Positions 7,762 to 16,354 of a stretch of 32,572 nucleotides of DNA are shown one piece after another. Each line of letters opens with the position of its first letter. Positions within the stretch are counted from its first letter, which is position 1. Under the pieces are notes generated by a model. That model saw only the letters and a program-made list of their open reading frames with translations, made no database searches and was not told the origin of the DNA. The position numbers and the translations under genes were made by a program. Source of the stretch: an uncultured Fretibacterium sp. (GTDB lineage: Bacteria; Synergistota; Synergistia; Synergistales; Aminobacteriaceae); the NCBI RefSeq assembly GCF_938030725.1, contig NZ_CALHIQ010000010.1, forward strand, positions 1-32,572, written 5' to 3'.

Positions 7762-9048
7762 TTAGATCCACTCGCAGCCGACCTTGTTGAACCCGATCTC
7801 CGCCGTCGAGGCGATGATCGCCTGCATCTCCACGTACATGGAGCCGTCCTTGCGCAGGCTCTCGGCCGCGCCGCCCGACAGGTGGGCGATGGACTCGGGC
7901 CAGCCGTAGACGTTCTTCATGGCCGGGACCTCGAGCATCTCGTTCACGTTGCCCGTGGACACGAAGCCCGTCATCTCAGGCGTGGCGTCGGCCAGGCTCT
8001 GGCTCGCGCCGTCCGTCCCGGCGGCCTCGTCGGAGACGACCACGGACTTGATCCCCGCGCGCTCGAAGTTGCGGGCGTTCATGCAGAGGTCCGTGTCCGG
8101 GTTGCCGTAGCCCTCCTCGGAGACGATGACGCCGTCCGCGCCAAGCTCCTGAGCGATGGAGAGGTTCATCTGGGACGCGCGGACCTTGCCCATCAGCACC
8201 GTGCTCTCCTGGGTGGGGATGACGCCAAGGAAGTTCAGGTCCTTGCCGTGGCGCGCGTAGAGGGCCGCCACGATGGGGTTGTGCACGTGGTGCCACGTGG
8301 TGTTCTTGTCGCAGGCGGAAACGCAGTTTCCGGAAACCATCGCGCCGTCCAGCACCTCGTTGGGATGCAGCAGCGTCGGGAGGGAGGGGCGGATGTCCGC
8401 GCCGTAGACGTAGGTATCGTGCAGAAGCCCCTGGGTGATGTTCATGCAGACGTAGATCACCTTAGGCAGGTTCGGGTACTTCTCCTTCTCCTCTGGGACG
8501 GTGCCCTTCTCGAAGACATCAACGACGTCCGGCTTGGCGTCGCGGCACTTGTCCGCCAGGTACACGCCGAGCTTCAGCCCCGCCTCCCGCAGAACCTGCT
8601 CGTACTGATGCTGCTCCAGGTCCTTGATGGGCTCCACCACCAGCACCACGTTCTGCGTGGCGGAGAAGGGCGTGTAGACCGCGCCCGGGCCGCTCATGTC
8701 GATGAAGCCCTCCTGGAAGGCCACGATGGGCCCACAGGTCACCACGGCCGCGCCGTCCAACACGAGGGTCTTGCCCTCGCCGCAGCGGGCCATGGCGGTG
8801 TTGTTGAACCCTGGGTAGTACCCCTTGCGGTCCAGCTTCACCCGCGGCTCCACCACGTCCTTCACGGGGATGATGCGGGTGCTCTCGCCAGGACGCGCCA
8901 GTTCGAGGTCCACCTTGGCGAAGCGGCTCTCCTCGGCGATCAGGGCCTTTGCCTCCTCCTTGTTTACGTAGAGGACGCCGTCCTTGACGCACGTCGCGTT
9001 GCCCCACTGGACGTCCTTCACCTTCACCTTGTGCAGTTCCAGTCTCAT
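7762..9048 (-). CDS. glycine/sarcosine/betaine reductase component B alpha/beta proprotein (GrdE/GrdG/GrdI)
   Basis: Proprotein of the other protein B subunits, 428 residues, equal to the usual GrdE length. It contains the self-cleavage site GN-CVSACDKNTTW; the cysteine is residue 242, the position described for GrdE, where cleavage yields an N-terminal pyruvoyl group that captures the substrate amine as a Schiff base. ATG 9048 (MRLELHKVKVKDVQWG) is preceded by AAAGGAGG; the 40 residues of the longer frame are not family-like. It is first in the operon grdE-type, grdB-type, grdX. No grdA, grdC or grdD is in the window, so proteins A and C must be encoded elsewhere. Substrate (glycine, sarcosine or betaine) undetermined. 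Confidence 0.93.
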   Translation of the reverse strand: MRLELHKVKVKDVQWGNATCVKDGVLYVNKEEAKALIAEESRFAKVDLELARPGESTRIIPVKDVVEPRVKLDRKGYYPGFNNTAMARCGEGKTLVLDGAAVVTCGPIVAFQEGFIDMSGPGAVYTPFSATQNVVLVVEPIKDLEQHQYEQVLREAGLKLGVYLADKCRDAKPDVVDVFEKGTVPEEKEKYPNLPKVIYVCMNITQGLLHDTYVYGADIRPSLPTLLHPNEVLDGAMVSGNCVSACDKNTTWHHVHNPIVAALYARHGKDLNFLGVIPTQESTVLMGKVRASQMNLSIAQELGADGVIVSEEGYGNPDTDLCMNARNFERAGIKSVVVSDEAAGTDGASQSLADATPEMTGFVSTGNVNEMLEVPAMKNVYGWPESIAHLSGGAAESLRKDGSMYVEMQAIIASTAEIGFNKVGCEWI

Positions 9049-9097
9049 GCTGCAAGCTTCCTCCTTTTTCTGTTTTGCCGCCCCCGCCCCCGGGAGC

Positions 9098-9112
9098 TGA
9101 CGCGGTGCGTCA
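9098..9112. promoter_or_regulatory. perfect inverted repeat in the grdE leader
   Basis: TGACGC-GGT-GCGTCA, 6-bp arms around three bases, about 50 bases upstream of the grdE start codon. It could be an operator or a small leader hairpin. The 273-base divergent gap 9049-9321 also has an AT-rich patch (about 9155-9265) that probably holds both promoters; I see no clear -35/-10 pair for grdE. Confidence 0.45.
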
Positions 9113-9253
9113 ACGCTCGGTTTTGTGAGGGGTTCGGGCAGGGGGGAATAAAAATCCTGACGGCTCATTTAATCTATGATAAATTCAGAGGCTTCGAGCG
9201 GCATTATTCGACGGAATATAAATAAACGGGGGATGGAAAATTTTTTTGTTCTG

Positions 9254-9275
9254 TTGCATAATATCGCTTGCATAA
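9254..9275. promoter_or_regulatory. direct repeat TTGCATAA x2 upstream of the regulator gene
   Basis: Two identical copies of TTGCATAA (9254-9261 and 9268-9275), 14 bases apart start to start, lie in the AT-rich part of the divergent region about 50 bases before the regulator's GTG. They may be binding sites of the regulator itself or part of its promoter. Confidence 0.4.
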
Positions 9276-9321
9276 GACGCCGCTGTGGAGCAGCAGCGGA
9301 TCGCACGGAGGAGGGGTTCGG

Positions 9322-10506
9322 GTGCGCAGAAAGACGGCGCAGGCCATTGCGGAGATGACGAGCGAGGTGCTGGGGTACGGCGTGTTGGTGACGGACGAGG
9401 ACGGGATCATCATCGGGTGCAGCGAGGTTTCCCGCGTGGGGAAGCTCCACGCGCCCTCCTTGTCCGTGATGGCCAGCGGGATGCCGAACCTGACGTCGAA
9501 GGAGGAGGCGCAGACGATGGGGGTGAAGCCGGGCTACACGGCGCCCATCCTGCTGTCCGGCCGCGTGGCGGGGACGGTGTCCATCGCTGGGCTGCCCCGC
9601 GACGTGGAGCGCTACGGCCGCCTTGTCAAGCGGCAGGCGGAGGTGCTCCTGATGGAGCAGGCGTTTCTGGAGAGGCGCCTCAGGCGGCAATGGGCGGTGC
9701 AGGAGCTGGCGGAGAGCATCATGCTCTACCGGCCCGAGGACGGAGGGGGCGAGGCCCTGCTGCAGCGGGGGCAGGACCTGGGCTTCGACCTGGGAGGCTG
9801 CCGCATCGCCGTCGTGTTGAACGTCCGGAGCCCGGAGGATCACCCTTCCGCCGGAGGGGAGAACGCCTTTCGGGAGATGGTCTTGAACCGCATCGTCAAC
9901 TTCTTCGGCAGCCCGGAGCACCTCATCTCCCCGCTGAGCAGCCAGCAGATCGTGGCCTTCCTCAGCCTCTCCTGCGGGCGGGGGATGGAGGAGACAGCCC
10001 TTCGCCTCTGCGAGGAACTCGTGGCACAGCTCCGGGAGGCCGGGGTCGAGGCGGAGGCGGGCATCGGCCGCGGGGCGGAGGGTCTGCCGCGCCTGGCGGA
10101 GTCCGCCCACCTGGCGCGGGAGGCCCTCTCCACGGGGCGCGCGCTGGGGCTGACGGTCTGCGCGGCGCGGGCCCTGAGCGCGGAGATGCTGCTGTCTTAC
10201 CTCCCGGCGTGGCGCAAGCGCCAGCACATCGAACACGTGCTGGGGGACGGCATGGACGCGACGCTGACGGAAACCTTCCTGGCCTGGTGCCGCAACCCCT
10301 TCTCCGCCAACGGCGTGGCACGGGAGCTGTCCATCCATCGCAACACGCTGCAGTACCGTCTGAAGAAGATCCGGGAGGTCCTGGGGCTGGACCCCTGGAA
10401 CTTTCACGACGGCTTTGCCGTCTGGTCGGCCTTGATCCTTCGGAAGTTCAGCCGTTCCTTCAGGGCGGAGGGGCAGGGCGCGTCCCGGAACCCTGAGGCG
10501 GTATAA
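9322..10506 (+). CDS. CdaR/PucR-family transcriptional regulator
   Basis: Cytoplasmic DNA-binding regulator of 394 residues. The N-terminal part (about 1-130) resembles the sugar-diacid recognition domain of CdaR (RKTAQAIAEMTSEVLGYGVLV..DEDGIIIG), the middle is the GGDEF-like segment of this family, and the C-terminus carries the PucR-type helix-turn-helix (NPFSANGVARELSIHRNTLQ then YRLKKI). I chose GTG 9322 because GGAGGAGG lies seven bases upstream; the longer frame starts at a TTG without a ribosome site. It is transcribed away from the grdE-type operon, the usual place for a pathway-specific regulator. CdaR relatives respond to glycerate or sugar diacids; control of the Grd operon here is inferred from position only. 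Confidence 0.9.
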   Translation: MRRKTAQAIAEMTSEVLGYGVLVTDEDGIIIGCSEVSRVGKLHAPSLSVMASGMPNLTSKEEAQTMGVKPGYTAPILLSGRVAGTVSIAGLPRDVERYGRLVKRQAEVLLMEQAFLERRLRRQWAVQELAESIMLYRPEDGGGEALLQRGQDLGFDLGGCRIAVVLNVRSPEDHPSAGGENAFREMVLNRIVNFFGSPEHLISPLSSQQIVAFLSLSCGRGMEETALRLCEELVAQLREAGVEAEAGIGRGAEGLPRLAESAHLAREALSTGRALGLTVCAARALSAEMLLSYLPAWRKRQHIEHVLGDGMDATLTETFLAWCRNPFSANGVARELSIHRNTLQYRLKKIREVLGLDPWNFHDGFAVWSALILRKFSRSFRAEGQGASRNPEAV

Positions 10507-10507
10507 T
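10502..10507 (+). promoter_or_regulatory. possible -10 box ahead of nnrD
   Basis: A perfect TATAAT overlaps the stop codon of the regulator gene 40 bases before the nnrD start. No -35 hexamer is visible at 16-18 bases, so this is tentative; nnrD could also be read from the regulator promoter. Confidence 0.3.
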
Positions 10508-10546
10508 AATCGGCAGAAGCATCTTTAAGGAAGGGGAGTGAACGCC

Positions 10547-11398
10547 ATGATTCAGAACGTGACGCGGGACGAGGTCGTCGCCCTGCTGCCCCGCAGGCGA
10601 ACGGACATGCACAAGGGGGAGCGCGGCCGCCTGCTGGCGGCGGGAGGCTCGGCCCAGTACCCCGGCGCGCCGTCGCTCTCCGTGCAGGGAGCGCTGCGGT
10701 GCGGCTGCGGCCTGGTGTCGCTGCTCTCCCTGCCCTCCGTCTGCGCCGCCTGCGTTGCGCGCCTGCCCGAGGCCGTGTGTCGGCCCCTGGAGGACCCGGA
10801 CGAGTGGCTTGACGTGGCCCTGTCGGAGGCCTCGTCCTTCGGAGCGGCCCTCCTGGGGCCGGGACTGGGGCGGACGGAGGCCGCGATGCGCTTTGTGGCG
10901 GGGATGTGGGGCCGCTGGCCCGGTCCGCTCCTGGTGGACGGGGACGGCCTCTACGCGCTGGCCCTTCAGGGCGCGAGCTGTCGCCTGCGGGAGGACGTGG
11001 TGCTGACGCCCCACGAGGGCGAGGCTGCGCGCCTGTTGGGGACGACGCCCGACGCGGTGCGGGGGGACCGGGAGGGCGCGGCGCGGCGCCTGGCGGAGCG
11101 TTGGGGCTGCGTCCTCCTGAAGGGGCACGGCAGCCTGCTGGCCTGCCGGGGGCGATCGACGGTGCAGCGGCTGACCTGGGGCGGCCCAGAGCTGGCCGTT
11201 CCGGGGTCGGGGGACGTGCTGTCGGGGGCCATCGGGGCCTTCCTGGCCGGCGGGATGGCCCCGCGGGATGCGGCGCTCCTGGGCGGCGCGGTGCACGGCA
11301 TGGCGGGGGAGTGGCTGGCTGCGGGCGGCGTCGACGGCGTCCTGGCCAGCGAGATCGCGGACGCGATGCGCCTCGTGTTGGGGGAGCTTCGGTCGTGA
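10547..11398 (+). CDS. nnrD: ADP-dependent NAD(P)H-hydrate dehydratase
   Basis: Repairs hydrated NADH/NADPH using ADP; ribokinase-like fold, 283 residues. Visible motifs are HKGERGRLLAAGGS near the N-terminus, LLGPGLGRT, LLVDGDGLYAL, VLTPHEGEAARLLG, LLKGHGS and the nucleotide site GSGDVLSGAIGAFLAGG near the C-terminus. Only the dehydratase (YjeF C-terminal) half is present; the NAD(P)HX epimerase half, often fused, is absent. I prefer ATG 10547 with AAGGGGAG upstream; GTG 10538 in the same frame is possible. It begins a run of overlapping genes with the small membrane protein, tsaE and tsaB, an arrangement common in bacteria. Confidence 0.92.
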   Translation: MIQNVTRDEVVALLPRRRTDMHKGERGRLLAAGGSAQYPGAPSLSVQGALRCGCGLVSLLSLPSVCAACVARLPEAVCRPLEDPDEWLDVALSEASSFGAALLGPGLGRTEAAMRFVAGMWGRWPGPLLVDGDGLYALALQGASCRLREDVVLTPHEGEAARLLGTTPDAVRGDREGAARRLAERWGCVLLKGHGSLLACRGRSTVQRLTWGGPELAVPGSGDVLSGAIGAFLAGGMAPRDAALLGGAVHGMAGEWLAAGGVDGVLASEIADAMRLVLGELRS

Positions 11399-11694
11399 GC
11401 TACCGCCATCGCCGGCGCGTGGACTGGGACGAGGAGATCCGCAAGACGGAGCGCATCCGGCGGCGGGGCCTCTTCACGAGCCTCTTGAGTTTTGCCGTGG
11501 CCGCCGCGGTCCTCATCGGGGTGAACCGCACGGGCGGCGTGGACATCAGCGTCCCCCGCCGGGTGATCTCCATCGCCTGCATCGTCGTGGCCTGCTTCGT
11601 GCTGCGCGTCACGATGCGCCACCGCGCCCGCGTGGTGCGCGAGCGGCAGGAGAGGGCGCTTCAGGAACGCATCGAGGAGGAGAGGGAGGAATGA
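11395..11694 (+). CDS. small two-helix membrane protein of unknown function
   Basis: 99-residue protein starting at a GTG that overlaps the nnrD stop (GTGA), and ending in ATGA overlap with tsaE, so it is certainly in the translated operon. It has a basic N-terminus (SYRHRRRVDWDEEIRKTERI), two hydrophobic segments (about 27-45 and 56-74) and a highly charged, probably coiled-coil tail (RARVVRERQERALQERIEEE). Expected in the cytoplasmic membrane with both termini inside. I do not recognise a family. The coupling to nnrD and tsaE is not informative about function. Confidence 0.82.
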   Translation: MSYRHRRRVDWDEEIRKTERIRRRGLFTSLLSFAVAAAVLIGVNRTGGVDISVPRRVISIACIVVACFVLRVTMRHRARVVRERQERALQERIEEEREE

Positions 11695-12197
11695 CGAGCC
11701 TGGCCCTGAGGTCGTCCTCCGAGGAGGCAACCCGGAACCTGGGGCGGCTCCTCGGCCGGGTCCTGAAGCCGGGGGTCACGGTGTTCCTCCGGGGGGACCT
11801 GGGCGCGGGCAAGACCGTGCTGGCCCGCGGCGTGGGTGACGCGCTGGGGGCGAAGGGCGTTCGCAGCCCCTCCTTCACGCTGGTCAACGAGTATCGGACG
11901 CCGGGCCTGCTGCTGGTCCACGCGGACCTCTACCGCCTGGACGCCGCTGGCGCGGACGCCCTGGGGTTGGAGGAATACGCGGGACTGCCGGACGCGGCGC
12001 TCCTGGTGGAGTGGCCGGACCGCTGGTCCTTCCCCCCGCAGGAGGACGTCCTGGACGTCCGCATTGAGGCGCTGGACGAGGGCGCCCGGCGGCTGTCCCT
12101 CAGCGCGGCGGGCACGAGCGCAGAGAAACTGCTCCAGGCCTTCGCGGAGGCGGTGCGGGCCGGGTGTCCGGGCGTCGAGGTTGGGGAGGGGAATTGA
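11691..12197 (+). CDS. tsaE: tRNA t6A37 biosynthesis ATPase TsaE
   Basis: 168-residue P-loop ATPase that works with TsaB and TsaD in making threonylcarbamoyl-adenosine at tRNA position 37. Walker A GDLGAGKT is at residues 35-42; SPSFTLVNEY, HADLYRLD and VEWPDRW are the other family motifs. The ATG overlaps the previous stop (ATGA) and the stop overlaps the tsaB start (TGATG), so the genes are translationally coupled. Slightly longer than the typical 150-160 residues because of a C-terminal extension rich in Ala/Glu. Confidence 0.96.
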   Translation: MTSLALRSSSEEATRNLGRLLGRVLKPGVTVFLRGDLGAGKTVLARGVGDALGAKGVRSPSFTLVNEYRTPGLLLVHADLYRLDAAGADALGLEEYAGLPDAALLVEWPDRWSFPPQEDVLDVRIEALDEGARRLSLSAAGTSAEKLLQAFAEAVRAGCPGVEVGEGN

Positions 12198-12835
12198 TGA
12201 GAGGTCGCGTGTTGGCGCTGGACTGCAGCCTGAGGTTGACGGGGGTGGCGCTGGGCGAGGAGGGGCGGGAGGTCGCCTCGGAGGCGCTGGACCTGGGCCG
12301 GCGCCAGGCGGCGGAACTGCCGCTCATGGTGGCCCGCCTCCTGGAGGGGGCCGGCTGGTCGGTGCGGGACCTGGACCTCGTGGCCGTGACCAGCGGGCCG
12401 GGCTACTTCACGGGCATCCGCGTGGGGGCGGCCTACGCGGCGGCGCTGGCCTTCGGTCTGGGCGTGGGGCTGGTGCCCATCCCCTCGCTTGAGATGTTGG
12501 CTTTGTCCTGCCCGGACTGCACGGCATCCCTGGCCCTGGTCTACGCCGGACGCGGCTTCGTCTACGCGGCGTCCCACGGCGTGCCGGAGGGCTGTCCCGC
12601 CGGGGAGTACGGGGGAGAGTTCGTCGCGGAGTGGATGGCCCGTCACCCTGGGGTCCAGGCCATATCGGACGATCCGCAGCGCGCCGCCAGGGCGGCGGAG
12701 TTGACCTTCCCCATCCAGGCGGTGCGGCCCGACGTCCGGGTGCTAACCGGCGCAGCCTGGGCCCGCCGGGATCGGGCCATTGACCCGAAGGATCTGAAGG
12801 TGGCCTACTGCCGCGCCCCCCAGGGGACGGAGTGA
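12197..12835 (+). CDS. tsaB: tRNA t6A37 biosynthesis protein TsaB
   Basis: 212-residue member of the ASKHA superfamily, the inactive TsaD-like partner in t6A synthesis. The N-terminus (MRGRVLALDCSLRLTGVAL) and the motif TSGPGYFTGIRVG near residue 65 match TsaB; the usual GPGSFTGLR has Tyr for Ser here. ATG 12197 shares one base with the tsaE stop and has GGGGAGGGG upstream. It ends the coupled group; a GC hairpin follows. Confidence 0.94.
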   Translation: MRGRVLALDCSLRLTGVALGEEGREVASEALDLGRRQAAELPLMVARLLEGAGWSVRDLDLVAVTSGPGYFTGIRVGAAYAAALAFGLGVGLVPIPSLEMLALSCPDCTASLALVYAGRGFVYAASHGVPEGCPAGEYGGEFVAEWMARHPGVQAISDDPQRAARAAELTFPIQAVRPDVRVLTGAAWARRDRAIDPKDLKVAYCRAPQGTE

Positions 12836-12838
12836 GGA

Positions 12839-12857
12839 GCCCCGCCCCTCGCGGGGC
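12839..12857 (+). terminator. GC hairpin after tsaB, possible terminator
   Basis: GCCCCGC pairs with GCGGGGC around CCCTC immediately after the tsaB stop. There is no direct T-run (a T-rich TTTATTTAT comes 13 bases later), so termination may be weak or Rho-dependent. Confidence 0.5.
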
Positions 12858-12923
12858 CGACGGGCTTACGTTTATTTATCGAGGGTTTTCAGAGTTTGGA
12901 AGTTTAGAGGAGGGAACGCGATC

Positions 12924-13235
12924 GTGGCGACGCTGGAGATCACGAAGGCGAATTTTGACGACGAGGTCGTTAAGTCGGAGAAGCCGGTGCTCCTCGACTT
13001 CTGGGCGGAGTGGTGCGGCCCATGCCGGGCGCTCGCCCCCGTGGTCGAGGAGATTGCGGCGGAAACGGAAGCGGTCAAGGTCGGGAAGGTCAACGTGGAG
13101 CGGGAGATGGAGCTGGCGCGGCGTTTCGGCGTAAGCAGCATCCCGACGCTCATCCTGTTCAAGGGCGGTGAGGTGGCGGAGCGCACCGTGGGCGTGCAGC
13201 CCAAGGCGGCCATCCTCAGGATGCTGGGCCTGTAG
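12924..13235 (+). CDS. trxA: thioredoxin
   Basis: 103-residue cytoplasmic disulfide reductase with the canonical active site WAEWCGPCR at about residues 29-37 and the cis-proline motif SIPTLILF. Start is a GTG with GAGGAGGG upstream, giving MATLEITKANFDDEV. It stands alone between two hairpins. In organisms with Grd enzymes thioredoxin supplies electrons to selenoprotein A, so this protein could serve the reductase encoded 3 kb away, but the ordinary WCGPC site gives no specific sign of that. Confidence 0.96.
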   Translation: MATLEITKANFDDEVVKSEKPVLLDFWAEWCGPCRALAPVVEEIAAETEAVKVGKVNVEREMELARRFGVSSIPTLILFKGGEVAERTVGVQPKAAILRMLGL

Positions 13236-13252
13236 GCGAAGATGACGATCGG

Positions 13253-13282
13253 GCGGGGCCGTCCCTCCGGGGGCGGCCCCGC
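13253..13282 (+). terminator. strong GC hairpin after trxA
   Basis: GCGGGGCCG pairs with CGGCCCCGC and the pairing continues inward (one G-U) to a TCCG loop, about 14 bp in all. Only TT follows, so it may terminate weakly or protect the trxA mRNA 3' end. Confidence 0.6.
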
Positions 13283-13321
13283 TTCACTCCGGCGTCCCGG
13301 CCCGCGCTCCAGTTCCCCTCT

Positions 13322-13364
13322 CATAACTCCAATGACCCCCATAACCCTCCATAACTTCGATAAC
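13322..13364. repeat. four direct ATAAC repeats upstream of an extended -10 promoter
   Basis: CATAAC at 13322, 13340 and 13350 and GATAAC at 13359 lie in a C-rich stretch just upstream of the promoter at 13385-13393. The last three are spaced 9-10 bases, about one helical turn, as expected of sites for a protein binding in tandem on one DNA face. Confidence 0.55.
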
Positions 13365-13384
13365 AAACCTCATCCCCTGCGGGC

Positions 13385-13393
13385 TGGTATAAT
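13385..13393 (+). promoter_or_regulatory. extended -10 promoter
   Basis: TGGTATAAT is a perfect extended -10 element (TGnTATAAT). No -35 hexamer is seen 16-18 bases upstream; instead the ATAAC repeats occupy that area, suggesting activator dependence. Start expected near 13400, leader about 64 bases, containing a GGGCC-CATAA-GGCCC hairpin (arms 13403-13410 and 13416-13423). Confidence 0.65.
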
Positions 13394-13463
13394 AGTCGCG
13401 GTCATGGGCCCATAAGGCCCGTGCGAGGACCGAGTTGAGGTTTAGAGGGAGGTCGTCTTAATT

Positions 13464-13877
13464 ATGAGACGTTCTTTGTGCGCGCTGGCCCTGGTGCTGG
13501 TCGTGGCGGTCGCGGCCTTTGCCGCGCGGCAGGAGTTCCAGCGCTTTTCGGTGGACATCCCCGAGGGGTGGTCGGCGCGGGATATGGGCAACGGCACGGT
13601 GGCGATCCTGGCCGACGACCGGTCCGCTGCGGTCAGCGTGACGGTCAACAGCCTGGGGACCTCCACGCTGGAGGAGACGGCCCAGGCCATGGCGAAGGCC
13701 CTGGGCGGGACGGACCCGACGGTGGATGAGGACGGGGATTGCCGCTTCACCTTCTGGAACGGCGGCGTGGAAACGCAGGCGTTCCTGACGGGTGGGGAGG
13801 AGGAGTACATGATGCTGGCCGTCACGGGACAGAACGACGCCTTGGCGGGCATCCTGGGGACCATCGAGCTCCACTGA
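13464..13877 (+). CDS. small exported protein of unknown function
   Basis: 137 residues. A clear signal peptide (MRRSLCALALVLVVAVAAFAA) is followed by a soluble domain of about 115 residues with alternating beta-type pattern (FQRFSVDIPEGWSARDMGNG), one cysteine and many acidic residues. The phrase VDIPEGW and the layout resemble small periplasmic lipoprotein-like domains that pair with photosystem PsbP-like folds, but I cannot assign a family. ATG 13464 has GGAGGT ten bases upstream. It is a single-gene unit with its own promoter and repeats, so it is probably specifically regulated. Confidence 0.82.
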   Translation: MRRSLCALALVLVVAVAAFAARQEFQRFSVDIPEGWSARDMGNGTVAILADDRSAAVSVTVNSLGTSTLEETAQAMAKALGGTDPTVDEDGDCRFTFWNGGVETQAFLTGGEEEYMMLAVTGQNDALAGILGTIELH

Positions 13878-13933
13878 ACCGGACGCGGCGTCTTGCCGCC
13901 GGAGGCTTGCGGCATGGAGGCTGCACTGCGTCC

Positions 13934-13962
13934 TTGACAGCCGCTCGGCAAAGGGGTTATAC
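13934..13962 (+). promoter_or_regulatory. sigma-70-type promoter of the metal-efflux unit
   Basis: Perfect -35 TTGACA (13934-13939), 17-base spacer and -10 TTATAC (13957-13962). The transcription start is expected near 13969, just before the inverted-repeat operator. Confidence 0.88.
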
Positions 13963-13971
13963 TGCCCTTAA

Positions 13972-13993
13972 CATTCAAATATACGTTTGAATG
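13972..13993. promoter_or_regulatory. CadC/ArsR-like operator (inverted repeat)
   Basis: CATTCAAA, six bases, TTTGAATG: a perfect 8-bp dyad starting right at the expected transcription start. The arms resemble the TCAAAT...TTTGA core of cadmium/lead/zinc-responsive CadC operators of the ArsR/SmtB family, and the downstream gene is a Zn/Cd/Pb-type ATPase. No ArsR-family gene is in the window, so the repressor would act in trans. Confidence 0.75.
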
Positions 13994-14032
13994 ATTAAAC
14001 GAGCCGCGGGCTCTTGGGGGAGGCGTTGAGCG

Positions 14033-14254
14033 ATGAGGAAGAGCTACAGGATCGAAGTGGACTGTCCGAACTGCGCGAACGAGATGGAGGAGGCGGCGCG
14101 GAGGACGCCGGGCGTGAAGGACGTCTCCGTGAACTTCATGGCGCTCAAGATGAGCGTGGACTTCGAGGAGGGGGGGGACCCCGCGGACGTGATGGAGGAG
14201 GTTCGGCGGAACTGCAAGAGGGTCGAGGACGACTGCGAGATCTTCGTTGATTAG
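14033..14254 (+). CDS. free-standing heavy-metal-associated (HMA) domain protein
   Basis: 73-residue ferredoxin-like metal-binding domain with the D-C-P-N-C motif at residues 10-14 (Cys11, Cys14) and the typical TPGVKDVSVNFMALKMSVDF strand-turn-strand pattern. The Asp before the first Cys suits Zn/Cd/Pb binding as in ZntA/CadA N-terminal domains. ATG 14033 follows GGGGGAGG by nine bases. It lies 30 bases before a P1B ATPase that lacks this domain, so the two together amount to a split CadA/ZntA; it probably acts as a small cytosolic donor or sensor for the pump. Confidence 0.9.
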   Translation: MRKSYRIEVDCPNCANEMEEAARRTPGVKDVSVNFMALKMSVDFEEGGDPADVMEEVRRNCKRVEDDCEIFVD

Positions 14255-14284
14255 CGGCGGCGCGGGCTGCCAGGGGGTGGGCTT

Positions 14285-16165
<1,881 letters not shown>

Positions 16166-16190
16166 GGCACACGACGCGGACGGCTCTTCG

Positions 16191-16220
16191 GAGGGACCTC
16201 GACAGGGGTCCCCCTTTTTT
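16191..16220 (+). terminator. intrinsic terminator after the metal ATPase
   Basis: GGGACC pairs with GGTCCC around an eight-base loop and is followed by CC and TTTTTT. It closes the metal-efflux unit. Downstream, 16222-16252 contains a possible weak promoter (TTGAGA, 19 bases, TAGAAT) for the next operon. Confidence 0.85.
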
Positions 16221-16354
16221 CTTGAGAAATTCGGCTCAAAATAAGGTAGAATAATAAAACAAAACCCATGGACGGCTGGCGCGTCCTGCCGTCCGCGGGA
16301 GCTTAAATTTTCAGGCGGCGGCGGCCGTCCGACGCGGGGAGTGACCCTTGTCCC

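Noticed and set aside
12832..13134. 100-residue ORF overlapping trxA
   Set aside because: Arg/Ser-rich out-of-frame reading of trxA; trxA itself is certain.
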